Below are positions 1 to 16,186 of a stretch of DNA of 64,000 bases, piece by piece (position 1 is the first letter of the stretch; the number at the start of each line of letters is the position of its first letter). The notes beneath the pieces are model-generated. The model did not search any database. It was given only the letters and a program-made list of their open reading frames with translations, and was not told where the DNA came from. This DNA comes from Parus major (taxonomy: Eukaryota > Chordata > Aves > Passeriformes > Paridae): the NCBI RefSeq assembly GCF_001522545.3, contig NC_031796.1:1413382-1477381 (forward strand). The letters run 5' to 3'. Both the position numbers and the translations under genes were made by a program.

Positions 1-79
1 AGCAGCAGCAGCAGCAGCAGCAGTGAGTGCTCGCTCCCCTGCCTCGGGGCCCTTTATAGCCCGGCCAGGAGGCGTTGCC
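1..79 (-). promoter_or_regulatory. Promoter and 5' UTR start of a type I keratin gene lying off the left edge
   Basis: The 79 bp are identical to 9088-9166, the 5' UTR and core promoter of the complete keratin gene in this window. A TATA box reads TATAAA on the minus strand at 53-58, and transcription should begin about 25-30 bases lower, near 25. The first 23 bases are an AGC run that forms a CTG run in the mRNA leader. Homology continues beyond 79 in diverged form, for example the shared TTCCAGAATC and TCATTTTT words near 150 and 9205. The coding part of this paralog is outside the window. Confidence 0.8.
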
Positions 80-3000
80 ACACCACTTATTTATTTTTTT
101 TTTTTGCATTCCCGACAATTTTCATCACTCATAAAACCTGAGCCAACTTCCAGAATCGTCATTTTTGCCTTTGTTCTATTCATGCTTTTTGTCATATTCT
201 ACTAGAAGATTTTTCTCTTACAAAGGGTGTCTTTATGCTTCTTCCGTTTCCAAGTAAATTGTCAGGTGTGATTAAAAGGAGGAGGCTCCTTGCTCAGGGC
301 TATGATTTAATTCCCTCTGCACTGTGAGCTTTGAAACAGAGCGGTGCAGGCAGCATTTGACCGAGTAGCTCAGCATCTCTTTTACTGTGGCTTTTTGTCC
401 CAGCTGCAGTTTCCTGTCCCTGCTTGGGCTGCACACACACCTGCAGGACAGCAGCCGTGTTGTGAAGCCCTGAATGGTCCTCCAAAGCCTCCTGAGTCCA
501 GTGGTGCTGGAAGGAACTTGGCTCCCAATCCTGGAAGTACAAGTCTGCTATTTTATCTGCAGGGAGGGGGATGATCAGTAGTGAAAAAACAATGAAAAGG
601 GAATTTGTGCTTCAGGGCTCACTGGAAATTTCACTTCAGAGACCACCCAAGAGTGGGGGACTGTGGGAAGGTAATATTAAGGTTTGTGTTCTTTGAGAAC
701 GAGCACTAGCCAACCATCCCAAAAGGACAGGGTATGGTGGCCAGCTAGAAGTTATGAGATCTCCAGGAAAAATGTGGGATAGCATAAAGTAGATGAAGGA
801 CATAAGAGAAATGCTCCTGGTGTGTAAGCCCTGTGAACAGGAGCACAAAGCTGGGAGCTCAGCAGCTAATGCCAGTGATGTTTTCTGTGGTGGACAATTC
901 TGAAAGTTGTGACCAAGCAGGACAGCTCCACTGTGAGTTGAGTTTACAGCTCCCACAGAGACGGAGCTTCAGGAGAGACAATGATTGTCTGTGGCAAGCA
1001 AAAAGGCTCCAGAACTGAGTGCAGTGGTGTGGTCAGGCCCTGCTGTCGCCTCTCAGCGCTGACCTGCAGCACGAGCAGAATCCAGCAGTCTGAGTGTCCC
1101 TGGCTCATCGTGCAGGGTGTGGAGGGGAGGGGATTGCTCATGTGTGCACACGGTGGATTGTTGGGCTGTCTCTGCAGACAGGCCCCAACAGCCCCTTCCC
1201 AACAGCCAAGTTCTTCCTTAGATCATTTGCCAAAGGAGGGGAGAAAGGGTATGGAAGGAAGAACAAAGGTACATTGCTGAGGAGCTCAAAGGGCACAACT
1301 CCCTCCCCTCCATCTGCAAAAAGCTGGAGACAGTACAGGACTGGATGTGTCCTTGGAATATCAGGAGCTGGCTGCTATAGTGGTTCCCTATGTTCCCATT
1401 TTCCACAGGTGAATGGAGACAAGTCTGTGCAGTTTGGAGATCTGGAGGGTGGGGGTCTCGGCCGTGCTGGCTCTGGCCATTTCTGACTCTTGGAGTCGGC
1501 GTGTTCGTGTCGTGTGAGCGCCGGGCACGGGGCCAGGGGCCGCCCACTCGCTGCTCGTCCTCCCCAGGTGCGGATGGAAAAGGTGCAGCAGCGCGGGGGC
1601 GGCCGGGACGTGTCGCTCCCAGGAATGTGCTTCGTCCCCATCTTCATTTCCTCACCTTTGCCCGGGCAATGCCGTGGTTTGTCCTCTCTGATTGCAGCGG
1701 TGATGTGGGGAACGGGGAATGTCAGAGCCAAAGCCGGTACAGAGCCCCTGTGTGAGTCCAAACGCTCAGCCCTGCCCTGAGCAAACCCCTCGGAGTGGGG
1801 CAGGTGTCACACTGTCACAGTCGTGTCACACTCAGGTGATTCACGCTTCTTCCTGGATGGGGAATTGCCTTTTCTTTCATCTTTTGTTTGCCATTGAACT
1901 GCTATGTCATAAAAACACACATTGCCCAGAATATCTGTGATACTTTGGTAATGCCACAGGGCAGCAATTAAAATCATGAGCATTAATTAAGATTTAAAAC
2001 TACATTAACCACTCAAGGACGTTATTTCCATGACCTCCCATTGAACACAACCACAAGGACTGCATGCTATTTCTATCACACCCTTTGAAGTAAAAGGCTG
2101 AGTATTAAACCAGATCCTGCCTCTGTTCTTGCACACGTGCACACTGCGAGCTCATTTTTAATCTAATTCAAAATCAGAATTCCAGTTCTATGGCATAACA
2201 GCAGCTTCATGGTAGCACAATGGTGTTTAAACATACAATTTGGCCTTACTTTGAGGGAAAATGGAGATGAAGTTCTAGCTCCAAAATTACATATCAGCAG
2301 ATGCAGATACTACCTGGATAAAAACACTTCCCTCTTTTTATATGTTTATAAAGTTTGCCCTGGAACCAAATTATCACTGAAAAGTTGCCTAAAATGAGTT
2401 GAAAACCACATGTTAATGTCTGTTTCTAAAGTGGTCTTTTCTGTCAAAGGAATTCAGTGTTGCCTGAGAAGTCAAGCCATCTTTCTGGACTGAATTCCCC
2501 CTTTCTGAGACCTGCCTCAAGCTGCCTGTCATGAGCCACCTCTGCAGCTCCCTCCTCGGCAGGGTTTCCTAAGGTCAAGACTAATTATTAATGCTCAAGG
2601 CAGGAGAAAATTGACATCTGTTTTCCACACCTCCCTCACACTGTGCGGCAGCAGGAGTAATTAAAGCAGGGGATTTCATTAGCAAAGTGTTATTTGTTGT
2701 TTCTATAGGAACACAGGTGTGCCCAGACTTTTACAGGAGGAAAATATAAAGCAAGGGTGAATTCCAGTGAGGCACCTCAGCATCCCTGGGTGTTGCAAGG
2801 GCAGCAGCCAAAGGGACACAGGCGTGACAGGGGCCTCAGAGGAGCTGCAAGAGGTGTTGGTGGTCCCTGCACCACCCATGGGGACAACAGGGTCCCTAAG
2901 AGGTGACCTGGAACGGGGTGTGGCCGTGCAAGCTGTGTCTGTCCCGACCCTTCTCAGGCATCTGATCTTGAGTGCTTCAGCCCTGTCTTTATCCAGCCCT

Positions 3001-4320
3001 GGGACATGAATTCCCTCAGGGAGAGTCCCCGGGTTGCTCTGGGCTCTCTCCTCAAGGCTGTGGGAGTGGAGGGAGTGCAGTCTGCAGGACCGTGGAGGTG
3101 CTGGGGCTGGAAGCGTCTTGGGAGGGTCGGGAATTGTGCTGCCACTGACCCATGGATCACTCATGGTGCTCCAGGAGCCTTTCTCCTGACCCCACTGATG
3201 AGCTCACTGATCATTAGCATTAAACTTCAAACCAGAACCGTGTCTCCTCCAGCTGGTGGACGCTGGGGGTGCTTGGGGCAACCAATGCCCCACGAGGGTC
3301 ACGGGGATCTGCTCCGAGGGGGCCGGGGGGACACAGCCCACGGCGCTGGGCAGAGCTGCAGGACAGGGGCATGGGGGGCCTCAAAACCATGGAGCCCTTC
3401 CAACCTGGCTGCAGGGCAGATGATGAACTGCAGGCATCATTCCAGTGTTTGGTGAAAAACAAAGAATTCTCTCTTATCTCCTCTTAAATTCCACAGATTT
3501 CTGGAGATGGGTCATAAAGCTGTGTGGCCAGCTCTGCTTTCACTCTCGCTTAGTTGCATTGCTCTGATTCATTTCATTGAGTTAGAAGTTGGATTTATGA
3601 AGTAATAAATGTGTCAGAATGCAGCCAAGAATGTGTCTGAACTGGCTTTCCAGGAACGCTGGGCCAGCTGACGGCAGTGGGAACTACTGTGTCAGGAGCA
3701 GCCACCGGCACCGGGGAGTGCTACAAGAACTCCCAGAAGAATTTTAATCCTTTTGCTTGCACAGACCATACCCTCCTCTTCCCATCACTGTTATCCTCAC
3801 CCTTCAGTGGCGCCTCTGGAAGCAGGAACAGAACTGAGCTGAGTTTGCCTGTCTGGAGGGACAGCAGCCGGTGGATCCCTGTCCTGCCTGCAGCTTTACA
3901 GACAGTTTCACCCCAAATCTTGGGATCCAGAATGGGGAGCAGCTGCTGGGGCAGAGCTGGGGTGTGGTGTTTGCAGGGTCCTGTCTGCATCACTTGGGCT
4001 TTGTCACTTGCTTGGGCTCACTGGGTTAAAGTCTCAGTGCTGCTGTTGCTGGGTGTTGCAGCGGGGGAGCAGCACTTTGTCCAACCTGTGAAACTTGGGG
4101 ATTCTCACAGGCTTCACCTCCCACCACCTGTGGGATCAGTTCCTTTCTAGACTGCCCCCCACACCCTCTCCCCTGGAGCCACCAGGTCTCAGGAGTTACA
4201 GAGGTGTGGGTGTGCAGGCCCCACCATCAGGGTACCAAGGATGGAGAATGTTTTCCTTGCAGGGAGGAGCTTTGTCCCACAGGGATGGGACAGCCCAAGA
4301 ACATCGAGACCAGACCTTGG
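80..4320. other. Intergenic spacer between two tandem keratin genes; no gene seen
   Basis: No exon resembling a keratin rod segment and no other recognisable coding sequence is present on either strand. The stretch is AT-richer than the rest of the window. It holds several TAAT-rich patches, for example 1970-2010, 2575-2595 and 2655-2700, which could be regulatory but which I cannot assign. Confidence 0.6.
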
Positions 4321-4343
4321 TTTGCAGGACTGCAAAGAGAAGC

Positions 4344-4349
4344 TTTATT
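4344..4349 (-). terminator. Poly(A) signal of the KRT17-like gene
   Basis: AATAAA on the minus strand, 162 bases beyond the keratin stop codon at 4511-4513. It is the first canonical signal downstream and gives a short 3' UTR ending near 4325. Confidence 0.75.
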
Positions 4350-4510
4350 TGATCTCTGTGTGTAGCACGGAGCTGAGGGAAGGGTGAGAGAGGGGAAGGA
4401 AGGGGGTGATAGTGGGAGAAGGTGCTTTTGATGATCCATATGGCAAGAACACATCAGCTGGGATCTGCTTTGCTGTGCTGGGCGAGGCTTGCAGCAGAAC
4501 AGGCAGTGCC

Positions 4511-9053
<4,543 letters not shown>

Positions 9054-9087
9054 GCTGGAGCTGCAATGGAGAGAGGCGGCTCGGCAG

Positions 9088-9166
9088 AGCAGCAGCAGCA
9101 GCAGCAGCAGTGAGTGCTCGCTCCCCTGCCTCGGGGCCCTTTATAGCCCGGCCAGGAGGCGTTGCC
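9088..9166 (-). promoter_or_regulatory. Core promoter and CTG-repeat 5' UTR of the KRT17-like gene
   Basis: TATAAA on the minus strand at 9140-9145, with expected transcription start near 9110-9115, 57-62 bases before the ATG at 9051-9053. The AGC run at 9088-9110 is a CTG run in the leader. The block is identical to 1-79, so both keratin genes share one core promoter sequence. Confidence 0.82.
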
Positions 9167-12100
9167 GGCGCCTTTCGACACCCCTGACAGCCAGAGCCAA
9201 ATTCCAGAATCATCATTTTTCTCTCCTTGATTTCACATCTTTTGTCACATCCCACCGGCAACTCTCACATGGGACCTTCTTCCGCTTCCATTCCCAGCAG
9301 CTGGTGCCATCCCAGTCCCTGCTCAGGGCATTCCCAGTGCCCGTTCCAGCTCCACCCGCTGCTCCCTCATGGAGTAACACAATTGAATCCTCTGTCATCC
9401 GCCAAATCACTCGCAAATATCATTGCAAAAATCTACAAATCTATTATTTGCTTTTTTGAGAAGTCTAAATCCAAGGAAAGCTGCTGACTTAAGAGATCTG
9501 CACATCCATAACCTTTATTTGGGCCAAGCCAAAGCCGGATGGAAACTTTCCCGTCACGACCTTTATCACAGGACAAGCACAGACCTGGCAGGATTTGTGT
9601 ACTGATACAGGACTTGGCAGAAATCTTACAGCTCAAAAGAGAATAAACTCCATCAATTTCTGATTATGTACCAGGCTGGGCTGAATCTCCCTACAGAGAC
9701 TGGAAAGTCCCTACTCTGGTGGGGTTTCACACAGTTTAAAGGGCAGATGAGTAAAGTTTCCTAGCAGTACCTGCTTTACTCCATCACCTTTCCCAAAATC
9801 CCACAGAAACTGCTCGTGACTTCTAAAAAATGTGTAGAAGCTAAAAAATCCTGTGCCACAATTTCTGCTTTCTCAACATTGAGGCAGGGTTTAATGCTTA
9901 AACATTCTAAATCAGAGGAGAGGGAATGAAACTCTCTCAGACACCCACAGCCAGGGAACGTTTCTTGCAATTCCAGATGGGAAGAGAAGGATCAATCTTT
10001 ATCAATGGGAAGAGAAGGATCAATCCTTATCAGTAGGAAGAGTACAATCAATCCTGATCAGTGCTTGTGCTAAAGGCTTTTTCCTACAGATTTGCAGCTG
10101 AAGAAAGCAATGCCGATGGTAACTCAGCATCACCTCTGTCAAAAGTGTTGATGGGCAAAGCCCAGCACTGGGGGTGAGGACCCTGCAGACACCGAGACTC
10201 TGAGCACACCCAGAGGGGAGGGACAGTGCCTGCCCCGGGCTACTGGAGGACTGAGCAGGATGGTTACAGTAACATAGCTGGACAGGTATTGCCGTGAAAA
10301 AAGCAGCAAAGAAGAAGGAAGTGTGGCACTGCAGTGTTTTATTCTTTCTTGAGAAAAAAGCCCTTCACTGATGTGATGCCAGCTCTTTTTGTGCGCAGTG
10401 GAAAATCGCACACCCAGCCCGGCCTGCCTGGCTCCAGCCACGGCATTCTCAATAAAAGAAGTTATTTTGCTTTTTGCAGAGGTGCCTGTGAGGTAGTGAA
10501 GGAGTTATAGGGATTAGGAACCCTTTTGTGTGTTCCCTCATGTTGTGATCTCCTTCCTTCCCAGCCCCCTCGGGCTGTTTTCACATTATAATGCACTAAC
10601 TGATTTTGGAGGTGCTCAGATGTTCCCAGAGCCTCACCCTCGGTAATTCATGGTGCCTCCTTTCTTTCATGTTCCCCGAAGGACACAATAACAACAAGGC
10701 TTTATCTTCCTCCTGTTAGATCTCAGGACTTCACAGCAGTCACGCTCCCTTTAGCAGCTCCAGGAGCGTGGGGTGACTTTCTGGGCAGCCACCAAGGAAA
10801 CAACAAGAGAGAGACTCTGGATCCTCTCATTCGAGGGCTCTGCTCTCTGGGCAGCACTGCCTCACACCCATGGGCTTCAGATTTGGAATTTTGACTCCCC
10901 AGGCTGCAAAAACCGGGAGTGTGGAATGCACACGTTTCCCATCCCTCAGAGAGCTGTGGCAGGAGGGGACCTGGGCACAACCCAGCACTGGCAAAGGGCA
11001 GAGTGAGCAGAGGACAGTGCTCAGCTTCCAGCACCATCCTGGGGCAACCTGGCAGGGCAAAGATCAGATGTTCCTGGCCCGTTTCCCTCTGCAGTGGGGG
11101 GTACAGGATTACCCAACAGCCGTCGTGTGAGAGCTGTGCTCCGGAGCCATCCCAGGCCACCCCTGCACCCAGCTCTTCCAAATGCACTCACTTTGCTCAT
11201 GTTTGCTCCAGCAAACACCCTCCTGCTCCAGGCAATTCCCACATTGACCCTGAGCCTCCCACGTGAGCTAAATCCTGTGCTGTGAGGTCTGACCCCCCTC
11301 AGGTCACCCTCACATTTTAGGCCACTACAAGTCAGCCTGAAGGTGACAACTGCCCTAACACGAGGCAAAGCCCTTCCACAGCCCAGGGGCAGGGGACACC
11401 TGCCCTTACAGCTTTTCTTTCTGTATTATCACAACACCAGACCAGGTTTCAGTTCTTTTACCATGTGGCAGATGTCAGACAGACAATCTGGAGATTGTCC
11501 TGCAATATCAGCTTTTTCCTGGTCTTTTCTGACCAATGCTCTTGCTGGTCAGCTGCTGTCCCAGCCCCTGTCTGAGCTCCTGAGCATCAACCCCACACCA
11601 GCCCCACTCTGACATCAGGAACCCTCAGCACAGAGCTCCCCTGTGCTGGCTGCTGATGGGACATCAGGATTCAGAGGAACTATTTCATGTTACCAGAAGA
11701 ATTCAATCTCCCAGGCTTTCCTGAAGCACTCACCCACAACAAATTCCCTTGAGATAAAAGAAAAAAAGAACACATCATAATTCTTGGGAGATGGTATCGG
11801 AGTCTGTTCCAGCAAGAAGCACGGCGGAGATGCTATCTGTGCCTCGTGTGCTGCAGAGGGGAGCAAAGAACTGAACTCCTTGGTTTGCAGAGGAGGGGAG
11901 GTGACATTGCCTGTCGGGGTGACCACGCTGCACACACAGTGCCCAGAGTGGGGAGAGCTGCTGTGGAACGGGCACGGTCAGTGTGTTGCATTTGCCTCAA
12001 ACAACAACACCTAATTGTGCTTTTAATGTCATGAATAAGAGCTAATTAGGAGTCATTGCATTTCCCCTGTGGGCCAGCTTCTCCCGAGTGCCTTCTGCAG

Positions 12101-12740
12101 CAATTCCCAGCTCAGAGGGAACTCACTGAGGGTTGCAGGCCTGGGAAAGCAGTCTCCTGTGTGTGAGGAATGGCAGGAACAGGCTCTACCCTTGCTGACG
12201 GATTTGCTCTGAAAGTCTGAACAACACAAAATAGGTAACAAATATATCAAGGTGTGGAGTGACACATGATGTCTTTGTTTCTATCTCAGCTGTCAATTCT
12301 TTACCATGTGCCAGGACGTGTCCTGGCGGCCCCCCACATTATTTGGAAAAAGCCATCCCAGATCCTATTACCATGAAAGGAAACTGTGGTTGTGTGTGCA
12401 ATGGAAACTCCCTCTGGGCAGCCCAGGGCACATTGCCACCAGCCAGTGAGCCGAGCCTTGGCTGCCTGAGCTGCAGGGTGGGGGTGATGTCACCCCATCT
12501 AATTCCCTCCTGCTCACACCAAGAGACTGAGAGATGGACAGCACATCCCGGCCCAGCCACTGCAGAGGGGAGAAGGCAGCAACAGAGGCAGCCAGGTGAA
12601 GGGAAGGACAAGGGGAGTGACTCTGTGTTGTCCCTTCCCAGGCTCCAAACTGGAGCAGGGAAGCCAGACATTGCTGTGCCAGCAGGACCCTCCAGCTGCC
12701 CCATTGGCGGCCCCATATCAGGGCCAGTCTGGGCTACTGA
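9167..12740. other. Intergenic region, no gene seen
   Basis: Begins with the diverged distal promoter of the keratin gene, still alignable to 80-290 in short words. Beyond about 9400 I find no exon with recognisable protein similarity. Reverse-strand AATAAA-like words at about 9513 and 10339 have no coding sequence attached. A short direct repeat (GGGAAGAGAAGGATCAATC, twice) lies at 9978-10026. Confidence 0.5.
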
Positions 12741-12825
12741 CTCCTCTCCCTCTCCCTCTCCCTCTCCCTCTCCCTCTCCCTCTCCCTCTCCCTCTCCTCT
12801 CCTCTCCTCTCCTCTCCTCTCCTCC
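12741..12825. repeat. Compound pyrimidine microsatellite (CCCTCT)n then (CTCCT)n
   Basis: About 52 bp of perfect CCCTCT hexamers followed by about 30 bp of CTCCT pentamers. The plus strand is wholly C and T over 80 bases and the minus strand wholly purine. Confidence 0.97.
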
Positions 12826-15240
12826 CATGTGAACAGGGTGATGTTGCTCCATTTGTCCCAGGTCCTGAGTGGTTTGCAGAGCATCAGGTGAGGTCCTGGT
12901 CCTGTGTCATTGATTGTTCATGAGCCACCTCCACCCCCACCATGCTGGGGCTCAGACCTGCTCTGCCTGTTCTGGCTCAGCATGTGCCAAGGAGATCCCC
13001 TCACAGAGAGGTTCCCCAGGAATCAGCACTGCTGACACAGCCAGTCCAGAGCTCCCCTGCTCATCCAAGTGGCCAGGCAGTGTGGGGGGATGGGGTTCTC
13101 TCTGCTGCATTCAGGGATCATGGGCACATCTGGCACGAGATGGTCTTTCCACAATTATTGAATGTCTTCCCCCCAGTCCCACTGCAGCTGTTCATCCTCT
13201 TGGCCACCCAGGCACTGTGACAGCCCCGTGCACTGCCAGCCCACCCCAGGCTGAGCACGGCCTCTCTGCTGGCACATCTCAGCCAGGAATATACTGAACA
13301 AACTGTGATCACACCAGTCCTGTCTCCACGGGCTGGCTCAGCCCTCCTGGGGATGAGAGACTCATTCCAGTAAGCTCAGCACTGAGCAGTTTGGCTCCCT
13401 GCAGGCTGTCTCCAGTGACATCCTAACTCATCCACCCCAGCCTGGGCTCAGGCAAGTGACAGAGTGCAGGATCACAGAGCAGAGCTGGATTCCCTTGTCC
13501 AGAGCCCAAGGAACAAGCTGCTCCAATGCTGTGTGGGACCAAGGCTCTCCCTTTGAATCTCCCCGAGCTGCAGTCAGAGGTGTGATCAGAGTCTCTCTGG
13601 TGGGCAGAAGGACAGATGGACACACCTTAGGGCTTGTTTTACTCAGACAGAAGAATATTTTTATGCCTGAGCAGAGCCAAAGTCCCAAGCCACAGGAATT
13701 GCTTGAGCTCTATCTCCATGGCAAACTCCAACCTTTGGAGTTTCCCACGTTAATTTTTCAGCATCTGTCTTCTAGGCAGCAGCAGTTCTTGCATTTTCTC
13801 ATGTCTCATTCCTCGGTGTGGCAATACGATCACACCCTGTCTGTTCATTCCTCTCCCCTCACTGAGCACGGCACAGCTGGCAGGGAGTCACACAAACTTT
13901 CTGCTGACTGTGGGCAACAAACAGCGGCTCCCACATTCATCCTGCACCCACACCCGCTGTGCCCCCGGGGCAAGGTCTTCAGCCGGATGGGAATCCCGGC
14001 TTGGGACACCCGTGACGTTGGTGGTGGGGTGAGGCAGGTACCAGCACTGGCCTGGGGATGCTTGCGCTCACAGAAGGGAATCACAATTTAATTCCCACTC
14101 TGGGGTGAGGCCAGTCACACCAAAAGACCCCAGGGGGATGTGACAAACCTGCTGGTGGTGACAGGGATTCCACCAGCCCTGTGAATCCTCCACAGGAGCC
14201 TCTGCTGGCATTAAGTGCCCTCCTGCATCCAGGAGGATGGCCCCATGCAGACCCCTCCCAGCAGCACAGCCCTGATGACCAGGAGGATGGGCAGGAGCAA
14301 TGGGAACAGCCCCCACAGACTGTGATTTCCAGGGAAGCCCCTCTCCTCAGTGGGACCACAGCTCTGGTCTCAGCCCCCTCTGAAAGAGGGCTGTGGCCTG
14401 GCCCCTCAGGTAGGATGTGCTGTGTGTTCTGGATCCCTCCTGCCCTCCCTCTCTTGCTCCTCGAGGGCCGATGGTTGTGGCAGGTGTTGCCTGTGAGGTT
14501 GTGCCATGGCCTTGGTGCAGCAGGGCCTTGTCACCTTGTGCACTTGAGGGGACAGCGGGGCCGTGCTCCCAGGAGGCCACCGCAGCTGCTGGGAGGGGAA
14601 GGGGCTGCCCAGCCCTTGTGCTCAGGAGATGTACCCCAGAGCAGTCCCTGTAACCGGGCTGTGCTGTCACTTCCCACAAGATGGTAATGACTTGGCTGCT
14701 CGTTAATCTGTACTTGGCAGGGAGTTTTATGAAGTCATTAACAAGACTGAAACAGTTGGTGCCTACCAGAGGCCCCTGGCGATAAACCTGCCCCATCCCT
14801 CCCTGGCTCCCCCCAAGGACCTGAGCCCCCACCCCCAGCCCTGCTCAGGTCCCTGTTGGGACCCCATTCCCACTCCTGCTCCTTCACCATGCCCAGGGTG
14901 CTCCTGGCCAAGGGCCACTGCTCCACCCTGGAGCTCTAATGACACTAATGATTTTCTGAACACGAGCTGGGAGTGCAGAGCCAAGGCCCATCAGCCGTGT
15001 CTGGCAGGAGGCGGTGGCTTGCCTGGGCCTGGCACACGCTGGCCCCGCTCTCGCCCGGAGCGCGGCGGATTCTCCAATACGTAACAGTAATTACATGCTG
15101 CAGCTCTGTAAGCAGCTTCACTTCTGTTATTATTCTGTTAATCCAAACCCCTGGCTCAGCCCAGTGCTGCAGAACCAGCGGGTGCTCAGGATAAACTCCG
15201 TACCCCGCTCAGTGCGTGGATAGGGCTCTGCACTGCCAGG
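12826..15240. other. Intergenic region, no gene seen
   Basis: Ordinary GC-rich sequence without recognisable exons. Two AT-rich patches with TAAT words, 14675-14760 and 15070-15145, stand out from their surroundings and could be regulatory; nothing more can be said from sequence alone. Confidence 0.45.
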
Positions 15241-15269
15241 GCTGGGCTGAGACTCTTGGGCAGAACAGA

Positions 15270-15450
15270 ATGGTGGGAGCCCCGGTGGTGTCAAAGGTCC
15301 CGGTGGTACTGATGGTCCCATGCCCCAGTGTTCTGGTAGTCCTGTTGTCCTGATGGTCCTGGTGGTATCCGTGGTCCCAATGGTTGCCATGCCCTGGTGG
15401 CTCAGTAGTCCCGGTGTCCCGATGGTCCCAATGTCCCAGTGATGCCCCCA
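15270..15450. repeat. Degenerate GGTCCC-type minisatellite
   Basis: Repeated variants of GGTCCCGGTGGT, GGTCCTGATGGT and GTCCCAATG over about 180 bp, out of strict register. No gene is implied. Confidence 0.7.
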
Positions 15451-15539
15451 CCCCGGCTGTGGTCAGACTGCACTCAGGCATCTGGGCTGGGACCTGCCCT
15501 GGGAAACGGGTGCTGGGATCCCGCTCTGGGCTATGAGCC

Positions 15540-15800
15540 GGTGCAGAGGGGCCCGGCGAGACCCCTGGGGAGCCGGAGGATCCGAAGGGACCCTTGAGAC
15601 CAGGGGACCGGTGGGACCGGGAGGATTAGAGGGTCTCGGCGGTACCCGCTGGGACCGGTTAAGATCGGGGGTACCCGGTGGGAGCGGGAGGATTGGGGTG
15701 TACCCCATGGGGTCGGGAGGATCGGGGAATCCCGGAGGCACCCGGTGGAGCCGGGTGGGATCCGGGGGTCCCGGTGGGAGCGGGCGGGACGAGCCGGTAG
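15540..15800. repeat. Degenerate GGGACCGG/GGAGGAT minisatellite
   Basis: Imperfect units of roughly 30 bp built from GGACCGGTGGGA, GGGAGGAT and GGTACCCGGTGG words. It lies just left of the GGGAAC satellite and both may belong to one unstable GC-rich block. Confidence 0.7.
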
Positions 15801-15870
15801 CGCCGGGCGGTGCCCGGGGGCGCGATCGCTGCGCACGGGCACCCCCTGCTGGCAGCGGCAGGCGCGGCCG

Positions 15871-16186
15871 GACGGGAACGGGAACGGGAACGGGAACGGG
15901 GACAGGGACAGGGACGGGAACGGGAACGGGGACGGGAATGGGAACGGAAACGGGGACGGGNNNNNNNNNNNNNNNNNNNNNNNNNNNNNNNNNNNNNNNN
16001 NNNNNNNNNNNNNNNNNNNNNNNNNNNNNNNNNNNNNNNNNNNNNNNNNNNNNNNNNNNNNNNNNNNNNNNNNNNNNNNNNNNNNNNNNNNNNNNNNNNN
16101 NGAACGGGAACGGGGACGGGGATGGGAATGGGAACGGGGACGGGGACGGGGACGGGAACGGGAACGGGAACGGGGACGGGGACGGA
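15871..16186. repeat. (GGGAAC)n / (GGGGAC)n minisatellite interrupted by an assembly gap
   Basis: Both flanks of the N run consist of hexamers GGGAAC and GGGGAC with scattered GGGAAT and GGGACA variants, 90 bp on the left and 85 bp on the right. G-triplets and G-quadruplets recur every six bases on the plus strand. The gap is bridged by the same repeat, so its 141 N may be an arbitrary length. Confidence 0.96.
15961..16101. other. Assembly gap (N), inside a minisatellite
   Basis: 141 unresolved bases flanked on both sides by the same G-rich hexamer repeat. Confidence 0.99.

Noticed and set aside
9500..9530. Reverse-strand AATAAA near 9513 as the end of another keratin gene
   Set aside because: No rod or tail exon of any keratin occurs upstream of it on the minus strand between 9.5 and 26 kb.
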